Assembly (NCBI GenBank): GCA_019636735.1
Contig: JAHBWY010000006.1
Coordinates: 186,001 to 250,000, forward strand
Reading direction: 5' to 3'
Origin: Phycisphaeraceae bacterium
Lineage (GTDB): Bacteria; Planctomycetota; Phycisphaerae; Phycisphaerales; SM1A02
Length of the DNA: 64,000 nt
Part shown: in pieces, positions 31,945 through 40,388 of the stretch
Layout: every line of letters begins with the position of its first letter
Numbering within the stretch: the first letter of the stretch is position 1
Program-made: the position numbers and the translations under genes
The notes under the pieces: model-generated
What the model was told of the DNA's origin: nothing
The model's database searches: none
The model's input: the letters and a program-made list of their open reading frames with translations, nothing else

Positions 31945-32673
31945 ATGAGTCACCGCGTGCGCTTCGTCAATCATGGTCTTCTCGTTCTTGTCGTCCTTCT
32001 CGGCGTGGCGGTCCTCTCGCAGGATCGCCCCGGCTCGCGCGCCGATGCCGAGGCGAACCAGCGCGATGACCTCGGTCCCACCGACGGCCTGATCCTCCGA
32101 GGCACCAAGGGCGACCTGAGAGTGCGCGACGCCGAGGGGCGCCTCGCCTGGGGCGATCGCCCCACCGATCGGGTGACGAGCATCGCCTTCGTGCATGTCG
32201 ACCGCATCATGACCCTGCTGATGGATGCCCCGCGCCTCAGTGACGAGCGGAAGGCACTCGAAGATCGCGAGCGCTCGAAGATGGAGGAATTCCAGGCGAA
32301 GCGCGATGAGTTCATCCGCCAGTACGGGCGGGTGAATCCCGACCACCCCGACTTCGAGCGGGCCAGCGAAGCGTGGCGCGTGCTGCGCGAATCGCTCGAT
32401 CAGTGGCAGCAGGAGATGAGCAAGGACAACGAGCGCCTCCTGAAGGAGCAGATCGATGTGTCGTGGAAGGAGATCCTCTCGGCCATCGATGTCGTTGCAG
32501 AGCGCAAGGGCGTGGACATCGTGCTCCGCTTCGTGCCGACCGCGGAGCCCTTCGTGGCTGAAGATCCGACCGGCGGCATCTCGCAGCTTCTTGGCCGCAC
32601 CGTCCTGAAGATGCCCGAGACGCTCGACCTCACCTCCGATGTGATGAGGCAACTCAACTTGCGCGACGAGTGA
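31945..32673 (+). CDS. OmpH/Skp-like periplasmic chaperone
   Basis: This 242-residue protein has an N-terminal membrane or signal segment (about residues 10-25). A short beta-strand part follows (I-A-F-V-H-V-D-R-I-M), as in OmpH/Skp proteins, and then a long charged coiled coil (about 90-175, rich in Lys, Glu and Arg). The fold ends with I-D-V-V-A-E-R-K-G-V-D-I-V-L-R, a typical Skp C-terminal strand-helix. Skp holds outer membrane proteins during transport. Proximity to lpxA, a lipid A gene, fits an envelope role. It is longer than E. coli Skp because of an N-terminal insert. Confidence 0.75.
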   Translation: MSHRVRFVNHGLLVLVVLLGVAVLSQDRPGSRADAEANQRDDLGPTDGLILRGTKGDLRVRDAEGRLAWGDRPTDRVTSIAFVHVDRIMTLLMDAPRLSDERKALEDRERSKMEEFQAKRDEFIRQYGRVNPDHPDFERASEAWRVLRESLDQWQQEMSKDNERLLKEQIDVSWKEILSAIDVVAERKGVDIVLRFVPTAEPFVAEDPTGGISQLLGRTVLKMPETLDLTSDVMRQLNLRDE

Positions 32674-32726
32674 CCGACGCTCTCTCCGCGCTGAGCGTGA
32701 TCATCGGGCGCCCCGCGCCGCGCCCT

Positions 32727-33395
32727 TCAGTGGGAGGGCGTTCGCGCCTGCTGAAGGTGCCGCTCGAGGTGATTGACCAGCGAGTTCTTGACCACGGTCA
32801 TCGGCGGTGGCGTGCCGCCCTTCGCTTCGACTTCGCGCCGAAGGCTTGTCACCGGGCGCCCGTGCAGCCCGCACGGCACGATCAGTTCAAACGACGCGAG
32901 ATCGGGGTCGACATTGAGTGCGAGCCCGTGCGTGGTCACCCAGCGGCTCACCCGGACGCCCATCGCACAGATCTTGCGTGAGCCGACCCACACGCCCGTC
33001 GCGCTCGGGTCGCGGTCACCCTCCACTCCGAGGTCGGCGATGAGATCGATCACGACCTGCTCAAGAAGCCGCATGTAGGGGTGGATTCGAAGGCGAAGGC
33101 GATCGAGCGCGAGAATCGGATAGGCCACGAGTTGCCCGGGCCCATGCCAGGTGATGTCACCGCCGCGATCACTCTCTTCGACTTCGACACCGAGCGCCGC
33201 CAATCGGTCTGGCGCGGCGACCAGGTGTGACCGCGACTCGCTTCGGCGCCCGAGCGTGATCACGGGCGGGTCGTGCTCGACCAGCAGCACTTCGCCCATC
33301 ACCGTCATGTCGGCGAGCACGCGGGCATGGGCTTCACGCTGGAGCGCGAGCGCCTCCCGATAGCGCATCCTGCCGAGGTCGGTCACGCGGAGCAT
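32727..33395 (-). CDS. lipB: Lipoyl(octanoyl) transferase LipB
   Basis: LipB moves octanoyl from acyl carrier protein to lipoyl domains, the first step of lipoate synthesis. The 222-residue protein has DRGGDITWHGPGQLVAYPI (about residues 76-94), the conserved lysine in GSRKICAMGV, a catalytic-type Cys in I-V-P-C-G-L, and a T-H-G-L-A-L-N motif. All are canonical. The frame is flanked by plus-strand genes. An upstream TACGCT nine bases before the ATG supports the start. Confidence 0.95.
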   Translation of the reverse strand: MLRVTDLGRMRYREALALQREAHARVLADMTVMGEVLLVEHDPPVITLGRRSESRSHLVAAPDRLAALGVEVEESDRGGDITWHGPGQLVAYPILALDRLRLRIHPYMRLLEQVVIDLIADLGVEGDRDPSATGVWVGSRKICAMGVRVSRWVTTHGLALNVDPDLASFELIVPCGLHGRPVTSLRREVEAKGGTPPPMTVVKNSLVNHLERHLQQARTPSH

Positions 33396-33404
33396 CGACC
33401 TTGG

Positions 33405-33410
33405 AGCGTA
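33405..33410 (-). promoter_or_regulatory. -10 element TACGCT of lipB
   Basis: Minus-strand TACGCT ends nine bases before the lipB ATG at 33395, giving a near-leaderless transcript. Confidence 0.45.
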
Positions 33411-33471
33411 GGTTCACAACGGAGACATGTCCGGGCGAATCGGAATCACCACCGCGGCTTGCGCGTTGCCC

Positions 33472-33477
33472 TAGACT
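33472..33477 (+). promoter_or_regulatory. -10 element TAGACT of lpxA
   Basis: TAGACT is followed by seven bases and the GTG at 33485. This GTG starts exactly where LpxA homology begins (V-A-K-I-H-P-S-A). Confidence 0.5.
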
Positions 33478-33484
33478 CCGCGGC

Positions 33485-34378
33485 GTGGCCAAGATTCACC
33501 CGAGCGCCGTCATCCACGGCGATGTGCAGCTTGCCGATGATGTCGTCATCGGCCCCAACTGCGTCCTCTTCGGTCCAATCTCGCTCGGGGCGGGCACGCA
33601 CCTCATCGCCGGGGCCTATCTCCACGGTCCTCTCCAGATGGGCGAGAACAATGCCCTCTATCCCGGCGTGGCCATTGGATTCGCGCCGCAGGACCTCGGC
33701 TTCGACCGGAGCCAGCCTGGAAGCGGATGCGTCATCGGCTCGGGCAACACCTTTCGCGAACATGTGACGATCCATCGCGGAAAGACGGCGCACCCGACGC
33801 GCGTGGGCAATGACAACTACTGGATGGCGTGCAGCCATGCGGGCCACGACGCGGTCGTCGGCAATCGCTGCATCTTCGCCAACAGCACGCTGCTCGCCGG
33901 GCATGTCGAGATCGCCGACCGAGTGATCACCGGGGGCAACACGGCCATCCACCAGTTCGTGCGGCTCGGCCGAGGGGTCTTCATGTCGGGAGGCGTGTCG
34001 CTGTCGCTTGATGCGCCACCCTTTGTGATGGTGACGGGGACGAACATCGGCGGGAGCCTGAACATCATTGGCATGCGGCGCTCGGGCATGCCGCCCGAGG
34101 AGATCGACGCCGCGCGCTGGTGCTATCGAACGGCCATCCGCAACAACCTGCCGCGAGCCAATGCTCTGGCCAAGCTGCGTGAGCGTGCGGGAATCCCGAT
34201 CGTTGATGAGTACATCCGCTTCATCGAGAGCGCCAAGCGGCCGTTGATTCACTCGACCGGGCGCGCGGTTCGAGGAACTCACGCAGCGGCATCGAGCGAC
34301 TCGGCCTCGGCGCGACAGGACGCCGCCGGCGCGGATGGAGCTCCTGCGGCTCCGGAATGGGATGGCGCCGACGAATGA
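33485..34378 (+). CDS. lpxA: Acyl-[ACP]-UDP-N-acetylglucosamine O-acyltransferase LpxA
   Basis: LpxA makes the first committed lipid A precursor. The 297-residue protein shows the left-handed beta-helix hexapeptide repeats (for example VIGPNCVLFGPISLG), the active-site segment SHAGHDAVVGNRC with the catalytic His, and FANSTLLAGHVEIADRV. A C-terminal helical domain follows, then a 45-residue Ala/Ser-rich tail that most LpxA proteins lack. It indicates a lipopolysaccharide-type outer membrane. The stop overlaps the next gene's ATG by four bases, which couples it to a metallo-beta-lactamase-fold protein and a PurF-like protein. Confidence 0.95.
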   Translation: MAKIHPSAVIHGDVQLADDVVIGPNCVLFGPISLGAGTHLIAGAYLHGPLQMGENNALYPGVAIGFAPQDLGFDRSQPGSGCVIGSGNTFREHVTIHRGKTAHPTRVGNDNYWMACSHAGHDAVVGNRCIFANSTLLAGHVEIADRVITGGNTAIHQFVRLGRGVFMSGGVSLSLDAPPFVMVTGTNIGGSLNIIGMRRSGMPPEEIDAARWCYRTAIRNNLPRANALAKLRERAGIPIVDEYIRFIESAKRPLIHSTGRAVRGTHAAASSDSASARQDAAGADGAPAAPEWDGADE

Positions 34379-35208
34379 GTCCGCGGCTCTGTGTCCTCGG
34401 ATCGGGTAGCGGCGGCAACGGGTCGTGGGTGTCGTTGCCATCGCACGAGGGGACGCTTGAGTGCTTCATCGACGCCGGACTTTCACCAAAGCAGACGGGC
34501 GAGCGACTTCGCCTTCGCAATCTGCTGCCGATCAAGCCGCGGGTGCTCATCCTGACGCACGCCGACAGCGATCATTGGCGCCCGACATGGGCACCGCATG
34601 TGGAGCGCCTGCACATCAGAGTGTTGGCTCGGCGCGAGCATCATGCGGCACTCCTCGAGGCGGGCATGCCCCAGCGCCACCTTGAGGTGCTGCCGACGGG
34701 AACAGCCATGGAACTCGCTCCGGGCGTCACGCTGCACGCCCTGCCGACCCCGCATGATGAGCACGGTTCGACAGCGCTGCGCTTCGAGAGTTCGGCTGGA
34801 CGCTTCGCCTGGCTCACCGACCTTGGCCGCGCCGAGCCCGAGGTCATCGACTTCGCCAAGGACTGTGAAGTCGTGGGCATTGAGAGCAACTACTGCCCCG
34901 ACATGCAGATGGCGAGTCGCCGTCCGCTCTTTCTCAAGCAGCGCATCATGGGCGGCAGGGGGCATCTCTCGAACGAGCAGTGCCTCTCCGCAGTCGAGGC
35001 GATGGTGGCGTGTCGGCAGACGGTTCAACCCCACCGCTTCGTGCTCCTCCATCTCTCGCGGGATTGCAACAGCCCTTCGCGGATTCGGGACCTGTGGCGC
35101 CAGCGTGTTCCGGGACTGCTTGACCATGTGGTCATCACCTCGCAAACGATCCCAACGCCGGTCATGTCGATGGCCTCCCCCGCCCGCTACGATTGCATCG
35201 TTCCATGA
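34375..35208 (+). CDS. Metallo-beta-lactamase-fold hydrolase (WalJ/YycJ-like)
   Basis: This 277-residue protein has the MBL fold. The first strand shows LGSGSGGNGSWV, similar to the YycJ/WalJ start. The metal motif is THADSDHW, a variant of the usual T-H-x-H-x-D-H in which the second His is Asp. Later are T-P-H-D-E-H-G-S, L-T-D-L-G, I-E-S-N-Y-C-P-D-M, G-R-G-H-L-S-N-E-Q, and H-L-S-R-D-C-N-S. These are family motifs seen in WalJ-type nucleases. It overlaps lpxA and the PurF-like gene by four bases each. Confidence 0.8.
   Translation: MSPRLCVLGSGSGGNGSWVSLPSHEGTLECFIDAGLSPKQTGERLRLRNLLPIKPRVLILTHADSDHWRPTWAPHVERLHIRVLARREHHAALLEAGMPQRHLEVLPTGTAMELAPGVTLHALPTPHDEHGSTALRFESSAGRFAWLTDLGRAEPEVIDFAKDCEVVGIESNYCPDMQMASRRPLFLKQRIMGGRGHLSNEQCLSAVEAMVACRQTVQPHRFVLLHLSRDCNSPSRIRDLWRQRVPGLLDHVVITSQTIPTPVMSMASPARYDCIVP
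35188..35193 (+). promoter_or_regulatory. Possible internal -10 TACGAT before the PurF-like gene
   Basis: TACGAT lies inside the end of the upstream gene, 11 bases before the ATG at 35205. It may give the PurF-like gene its own transcript. Confidence 0.3.
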
Positions 35209-37139
35209 GTGATCGACTCACCCACGAGTGCGGCCTGGCGCTGGTCCGCCTGCGGCATCCGATCTCGTGGTACGCACGGGAACTGGGCGACCCCCTGTGG
35301 GGACTTCGACGCCTCTTCCTGCTGATGGAGAAGCAGCACAACCGTGGGCAGGATGGCGCCGGCGTCGCGTGCGTGAAGCTCGACATGCCACCGGGCGACT
35401 CTTTCATGGAGCGCTCGCGCACGGCGAAGCGCAACGCCATCGAGCGTCTCTTCGATGAAGCGATGCGCCCCTTCGACCGGCTCGGCCGCGCTGGTCTGGC
35501 CCACCTCGACGAGACTGACCTGAAGCAACACTTCCCGATGCTGGGCGAGACGATGCTCGGTCACCTGCGCTATGGCACGCACAGTGGGAACTCGACCGAG
35601 ACCTGCCATCCCTACATCCGGCGCCACTCGGTCGCCTCGCGCAATGTCGCCGTGGCGGGCAACTTCAACCTGACGAACGCGCGCGAGATCTTCCGGCAAC
35701 TGGTCGACTACGGACTCGCGCCGGTGGGTGAGACGGACACTGGTGTCGTGCTCGAGAAGGTCGGATGGTCCATTGATCGCGAGCACGAGAAGCTCCGTCT
35801 TCACATGGGCCCGGGTTCGATCATGAATCTCGAAGGTCGCGTGCTGGCCGAGGCGATCGGCCGTGAGCTCGACCTGACCGAGGTCCTCCGCCGCGCGACG
35901 GAGACCTTCGACGGCGCGTGGGTTCTGGCGGGACTGCTCGGGCATGGCGATGCCTTCGTCTGCCGCGACCCGGCGGGCATCCGTCCCGTCTACTGGGTCC
36001 AGACCGAAACGGCGGTGGCGGTCGCCAGCGAGCGAGCGGCGATCTCGACCGTCTTCGACCTCGATCCCTCCGCCATCGAGCCGATTCCGCCGGCACACGC
36101 CCTCATCATGAAGGCCGACGGCCGCATCGAGTGCCGCGCCTACACCGAGGCGACGCCGCAGCGCTCCTGCACCTTCGAGCGCATCTACTTCAGCCGCGGC
36201 AACGATCGCGATATCTACCGCGAGCGAAAGGCCCTCGGTCGCAATCTCGCCGATGGCGTGCTCCGCGCCATCGATCACCGCCTCGATCAAGCCGTCCTCG
36301 GCTTCATTCCGAACACCTCGGAGACGGCGTACCTCGGCCTTGTGCAGGAGCTCGAACAGCGCTGGCGCTCGGAGTGCATCTCGAAGATCACCCAGCTTCA
36401 GGCCAGTGGCGAAGCGACCCCCGACGCTCTCGCTCGCCTGCTCCGCGGCGGCCCGCGATTTGAGAAGGTGGCCCACAAGGATCAGCGCCTGCGCACCTTC
36501 ATCACCCATGACGAAGCGCGGCGCGATCTCGTGAGCCATGTCTACGACATCACGCGCGGCACGGTCGGACCCGATGACGCCCTGGTGGTCGTCGACGACT
36601 CGATCGTGCGCGGAACGACGCTGCGCGAATCGATCATCACCATGCTCGCGCGGCTCAACCCAGCGAAGATCGTCGTGGCCAGTTCCGCGCCGCCCATCAA
36701 GTACCCCGATTGCTACGGCATCGACATGGCGCGCCTCGGCAACTTCATCGCCTTCGAAGCCGCCATCGAGGTCATTCGCGAGCGGGGTGAGGAGGCGCTC
36801 CTCGAGGAAGTCGAGGATCGCTGCACCGCCCAGGTCGAATTGCCTCCAGATCGACTCCAGAACTGGGTGCGGTTGATCTACGACCATGTGGGCGACGAGG
36901 CCCTCTCCGCCAAGGTGGCCCAGCTCGTTCGCTCGCCAACCCTCGAGTGGCGCGGCGAGATCGCGGTCGTCTACCAGAGCGTGGAGGGGCTCCGATCGGC
37001 CATGCCCGAGCACACCGGCGACTGGTATTTCACCGGGGAGTACCCCACCCCCGGAGGCCTCCGGATCCTGAACACGGCCTACCTGCGGTGGCGACGAGCC
37101 GATGAGCGACGGGCCTACGAACCCGAGCCAACCGCTTGA
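35205..37139 (+). CDS. Amidophosphoribosyltransferase-like protein (long PurF family)
   Basis: PurF makes phosphoribosylamine from glutamine and PRPP, the first step of purine synthesis. This 644-residue protein has a class II glutamine amidotransferase domain with a Cys9 nucleophile in HECGLALV (an eight-residue propeptide would be removed), QHNRGQDGAG, and GHLRYGTHS. The PRPP-binding motif ALVVVDDSIVRGTT (about residues 460-473) is intact. It is about 140 residues longer than E. coli PurF, with an insert around the first 100 residues and a C-terminal extension after about 560. It resembles the longer PurF type found in Bacteroidetes. ATG 35205 overlaps the upstream stop as ATGA. Confidence 0.83.
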   Translation: MSDRLTHECGLALVRLRHPISWYARELGDPLWGLRRLFLLMEKQHNRGQDGAGVACVKLDMPPGDSFMERSRTAKRNAIERLFDEAMRPFDRLGRAGLAHLDETDLKQHFPMLGETMLGHLRYGTHSGNSTETCHPYIRRHSVASRNVAVAGNFNLTNAREIFRQLVDYGLAPVGETDTGVVLEKVGWSIDREHEKLRLHMGPGSIMNLEGRVLAEAIGRELDLTEVLRRATETFDGAWVLAGLLGHGDAFVCRDPAGIRPVYWVQTETAVAVASERAAISTVFDLDPSAIEPIPPAHALIMKADGRIECRAYTEATPQRSCTFERIYFSRGNDRDIYRERKALGRNLADGVLRAIDHRLDQAVLGFIPNTSETAYLGLVQELEQRWRSECISKITQLQASGEATPDALARLLRGGPRFEKVAHKDQRLRTFITHDEARRDLVSHVYDITRGTVGPDDALVVVDDSIVRGTTLRESIITMLARLNPAKIVVASSAPPIKYPDCYGIDMARLGNFIAFEAAIEVIRERGEEALLEEVEDRCTAQVELPPDRLQNWVRLIYDHVGDEALSAKVAQLVRSPTLEWRGEIAVVYQSVEGLRSAMPEHTGDWYFTGEYPTPGGLRILNTAYLRWRRADERRAYEPEPTA

Positions 37140-37224
37140 CGCATCCGGGGGGCTCTGTTCTACTGGCCAATCTTCGCCCCGGAAGGGGCTTGTCGCCCCC
37201 GTCGCCCGATTGGCACCCCCTCTT

Positions 37225-37824
37225 ATGGCTCGATACACAGGCCCCAAGGTCAAGCTCTCCCGTCGCGTCGGCGTGCCCGTCGCGGATATCCCCAAGCACA
37301 CCGCGAAGCGCCAGCTCACCCCTCCCGGGATGCACGGCTTCCGCGGCAAGCGAAGCAAGGCCTACGGCATCCGCAAGGATGAGAAGCAGAAGCTTCGCTA
37401 CCACTACTCGGTGCTGGAGCGACAGTTCCGGCGCTACATGGGTGAGGCGAGCCGCTCCAAGGGCAACACGGGCGAGGTGCTCATGCAGCTCCTCGAGCGA
37501 CGGTTGGACAATGTCGTGCGTCGCGCCGGATTCGCTCGCACCATCTGGGCGGCTCGTCAGCTCGTGGCTCACGGCCAGACGCTCGTCAACGGTCACAAGG
37601 TCGATCGCCCCAGCTTCAGCGTGAAGCCGGGTGATGTCATCACGCTCAAGCCGAAGATCCACACGCTCATTCGCGAGAACATGGAATCGCTCGCCGGCCA
37701 CATCGTGCCCGGTTGGATCGAGGTCAATCCGTCGGAACTCTCCGTCCGTGTGGTGGCCGTTCCCACCTCGGATCAGATTCCGTTCGATGTCAACATCAAT
37801 CTGATCATCGAGTTCTATCGCTGA
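37225..37824 (+). CDS. rpsD: 30S ribosomal protein S4
   Basis: S4 is a primary 16S rRNA-binding protein that nucleates small-subunit assembly. The 199-residue protein begins MARYTGPKVKLSRRVG and ends with I-N-L-I-I-E-F-Y-R. The S4 RNA-binding domain is clear (LERRLDNVVRRAGFARTIWAARQLVAHG across about residues 92-119). No zinc cysteines are present, so it is the C-minus type. It is not linked to rpsM/rpsK/rpoA here. The frame extends upstream, but homology starts at this ATG. Confidence 0.96.
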   Translation: MARYTGPKVKLSRRVGVPVADIPKHTAKRQLTPPGMHGFRGKRSKAYGIRKDEKQKLRYHYSVLERQFRRYMGEASRSKGNTGEVLMQLLERRLDNVVRRAGFARTIWAARQLVAHGQTLVNGHKVDRPSFSVKPGDVITLKPKIHTLIRENMESLAGHIVPGWIEVNPSELSVRVVAVPTSDQIPFDVNINLIIEFYR

Positions 37825-37832
37825 TCGAGAGG

Positions 37833-37851
37833 CCGCCGCGACGAGCGGCGG
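37833..37851 (+). other. Hairpin between rpsD and the PpiD-like gene
   Basis: CCGCCG pairs with CGGCGG over a seven-base loop. No T-run follows, so it may stabilise the rpsD 3' end rather than terminate. Confidence 0.4.
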
Positions 37852-37860
37852 TCGGGGCCC

Positions 37861-39759
37861 ATGTTCAAGTTCCTCCGTCAGTACAACAAGTGGATCCTGG
37901 TGGTCTTCGGGGGCCTCCTGATGGTCGTCTTCCTGGTGCCCACCACCATCCAGGAGTTCTCCCGCCAGAGCGCGACGCTCGGCGGAACATGGGCGCATCA
38001 CGGCGGCTCGAAGGTCTCCGAGGGTGAGCGAGTGCGCCTTGCCGGACAGCTTCAGACGCTTGATACGCTCGAGCGCGGCGGTGGCATGCCGATCCTCACG
38101 CAGCTTCGCGTGCTGACCGGCCTCGATCCGCGCAATCCGGAACACTGGTTCCTTCTCGTCCGCGAGGCCGAGGCCGCGGGCTTCATCGGAGGCCCCGAGG
38201 AGGGCCGCGCGTGGATCCAGGATCAGATCCTGATGAGCGACGGCAGCATCACCGAGGCGGAGATCCTCGGGCGCCTCGCCGGCAACTCACGCCAGACGCC
38301 CACGCAGGTGCTCGAAGCGCTTGCGAACGCGCGCGGTGTCGTTCGCCTGCTCAACATGGCGGCCCTGCTGCCGATCTCTGACGCTCGAGCGCGGCTCGCG
38401 GCGCTCGAGACGCAGACCAATGCGTCCGCCGATGTTGTCGTCATCGATGCGTCGAAGCCCCTGCCGAACGATGATCCCGCCCCGCCGACGCGCGAGGCGA
38501 TGGTCGCACACTTCGAGAAGTACCGGGATGTGGCTCCGGGCATCGGCGAACTCGGCTTCGGCTACCTCGTGCCGAACAGGGTTCGGCTTGAGTGGTTCCG
38601 TATTCCCGCCGAGAGCGTGCAACTCAGCCTTGAGGGCGATCCTCGCCTGAGCGAGCTTGAGGTCCGCAAGACCTATCTGCGAGACCCCGGCGCGTTCTTC
38701 CCTCCGGGCATCGGCGGCGGCTTCCCCAATTTCGACGATGTCGCCGGCGAAGTGCGCGTGAAGGTCACCGATCGCGTCGCCCGCGAACGCATGTCGGAGA
38801 TCGAGCGATTCGTCGAGGATCAGTTCGCGATGGCGTTGCGCGGCGCCAACCGTCGAGGTGGGTACTTCGACCTCACGGCCGATCTCCGCGCGGCGCAGCC
38901 GAGCTTTGACTCGATCGTCAAGGCGGTCTCCGAGCAGTTCCAGATTCCGGTGCCCGAGTACACGGCATCCGAGGAGTGGATCCGTCCGATGGACGCGGCG
39001 ACCCTGCCGCGCATCGGCGCGGCGACCACCACGCGCTTCGGTCCACGGGCCCGGCGGCTCGGTGAGCTGCTCGAAGTGCTCCGTGAGTTCGGCGGTTCGC
39101 CGACGATCGTCGTCCAGGAGGGCGTCGCCGGTCCACCTCTTACCATGCCGTCGCTGACCGGCGCCGTGGGTGATTCGTTCTTCTTCCGCGTGGTCGAGGC
39201 GTCACCGGCCCATGCACCGGCGTCGCTCGAAGAGGTCGAAGATGCCGTTCGCAACGACCTTCTGCGGCTTGCTCGCTTCGAGCGCCTGAAGAGCGAGATC
39301 CCCGAGATCGAGAAGCTCGCTGTGACCGAGGGGCTTAACGCCGTCGCCGATCGCTTCGGCACCTCGGTGCAGTTCATGCCGCGCATCAGCGAAGGTTCGC
39401 CGGTGAACATCCCCGGCCTCGGACAGGATCCGCAGGCGATCAAGGCGATCATGGAGCGGGCTGTGCAGCTCCCCAAGACGACCCCCGTGGCCGATGTACC
39501 GGACGCCGATCGAACCTTTGTCGTCTCGGCGCCCACGAAGCTTGCGCTTCTGGCCGTGCGATTGACCTCGCTGCGTCCCCTCTCCGCCGAGGACTTCGAG
39601 CAGCTTGCGTCGATGGGCCTCCTTCGGCGGAACATTGCGTCGCGCGTGCCCAACGCGCCGCTGGTTGAACTCTACGGACTCGAGCCGCTGAAGAGCCGAC
39701 ACGACTTCAGACTCGCGCGGCAGGAGACCGACAACGAACCAGGCACCGCGAGCCGCTGA
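37861..39759 (+). CDS. PpiD/SurA-like membrane-anchored periplasmic chaperone
   Basis: This 632-residue protein begins MFKFLRQYNKWILVVFGGLL, one N-terminal transmembrane helix (about residues 12-30) and then a long periplasmic part. This start and the helical region with an R-L-A-G-Q-L-Q-x-L-D pattern resemble the N-terminal SurA_N domain of PpiD. Residues about 230-430 hold beta and helix segments, but no parvulin signature is seen, so isomerase activity is doubtful. PpiD helps fold outer membrane proteins as they leave the Sec channel. Overall it fits a folding helper; it is a member of a divergent planctomycete family. Confidence 0.65.
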   Translation: MFKFLRQYNKWILVVFGGLLMVVFLVPTTIQEFSRQSATLGGTWAHHGGSKVSEGERVRLAGQLQTLDTLERGGGMPILTQLRVLTGLDPRNPEHWFLLVREAEAAGFIGGPEEGRAWIQDQILMSDGSITEAEILGRLAGNSRQTPTQVLEALANARGVVRLLNMAALLPISDARARLAALETQTNASADVVVIDASKPLPNDDPAPPTREAMVAHFEKYRDVAPGIGELGFGYLVPNRVRLEWFRIPAESVQLSLEGDPRLSELEVRKTYLRDPGAFFPPGIGGGFPNFDDVAGEVRVKVTDRVARERMSEIERFVEDQFAMALRGANRRGGYFDLTADLRAAQPSFDSIVKAVSEQFQIPVPEYTASEEWIRPMDAATLPRIGAATTTRFGPRARRLGELLEVLREFGGSPTIVVQEGVAGPPLTMPSLTGAVGDSFFFRVVEASPAHAPASLEEVEDAVRNDLLRLARFERLKSEIPEIEKLAVTEGLNAVADRFGTSVQFMPRISEGSPVNIPGLGQDPQAIKAIMERAVQLPKTTPVADVPDADRTFVVSAPTKLALLAVRLTSLRPLSAEDFEQLASMGLLRRNIASRVPNAPLVELYGLEPLKSRHDFRLARQETDNEPGTASR

Positions 39760-39852
39760 GCATCGCACCGAAAGTCAAGGCTGTTCGAGGAGCTCGCCGC
39801 GCGGCTGTCGCGCAAGCCCCAGCCTGCCGGAGCCGAGACGCTCAAGCGCCGA

Positions 39853-40296
39853 TCAGCTCACCTTTGAACCGGGCTTGACGGGCCGCTCAACCGCAAGGAT
39901 CACGACATCGCGCTCGACCGTCTTGGGATCCGCTCCGGCGGCGGCGCCATCGGCGAGATCGCTCGCGGCGAGCACCATGCCCTGGCTGATCTCACCTCGA
40001 ATGGTGCGAGGCGCGAGGTTCGCCACGATCACCACCTGTCGGCCGATCAGCGCAGCCGGGTCGTACCACTGCCGGATACCGGCGCAGACCTGACGACCTT
40101 CGGGAGTGCCATCATCGAGCCGAAGCTTCAGCAGCTTGTCGGCGTTCGGATGGTGTTCAGCATGCAGGACCGTCGCCACACGAAGATCGATCTTGGCGAA
40201 GTGATCGAACGAGATCGTCTCGGGCGCGGTGGCGGCGGCGGTCGCCGGCGCTGCGCCTGCGGCCGAGGGCTGGGGGGGATTCGTGGGGTTGGTCAT
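39853..40296 (-). CDS. MetRS beta-type tRNA-binding protein (Trbp111/EMAP-II-like domain)
   Basis: This 147-residue protein has an Ala/Pro-rich N-terminal arm (about residues 5-28), then [20 protein letters not shown] and [11 protein letters not shown]. Next come an [19 protein letters not shown] stretch and a P-G-S-K-V-S end. This is the OB-fold of MetG C-termini and Trbp111, which binds tRNA shape. As a separate gene it may act in trans on a MetRS that lacks the domain. An AGGAG site precedes the ATG. It converges with the PpiD-like gene. Confidence 0.88.
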   Translation of the reverse strand: MTNPTNPPQPSAAGAAPATAAATAPETISFDHFAKIDLRVATVLHAEHHPNADKLLKLRLDDGTPEGRQVCAGIRQWYDPAALIGRQVVIVANLAPRTIRGEISQGMVLAASDLADGAAAGADPKTVERDVVILAVERPVKPGSKVS

Positions 40297-40388
40297 GGGG
40301 ACTCCTGAGTGGCGCCGAGAGTGGGCCGCCGGCTCGTGGTGACGGAAGAAGACCGGGCCCGGGACATCCGGGCCGTCGGCCTCTTGAT

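Noticed and set aside
29377-32652. A 1,091-residue open frame on the minus strand across lepA and the repeat
   Set aside because: It mirrors lepA codons in the opposite strand, has no domain, and the plus strand carries clear LepA and OmpH-like proteins.
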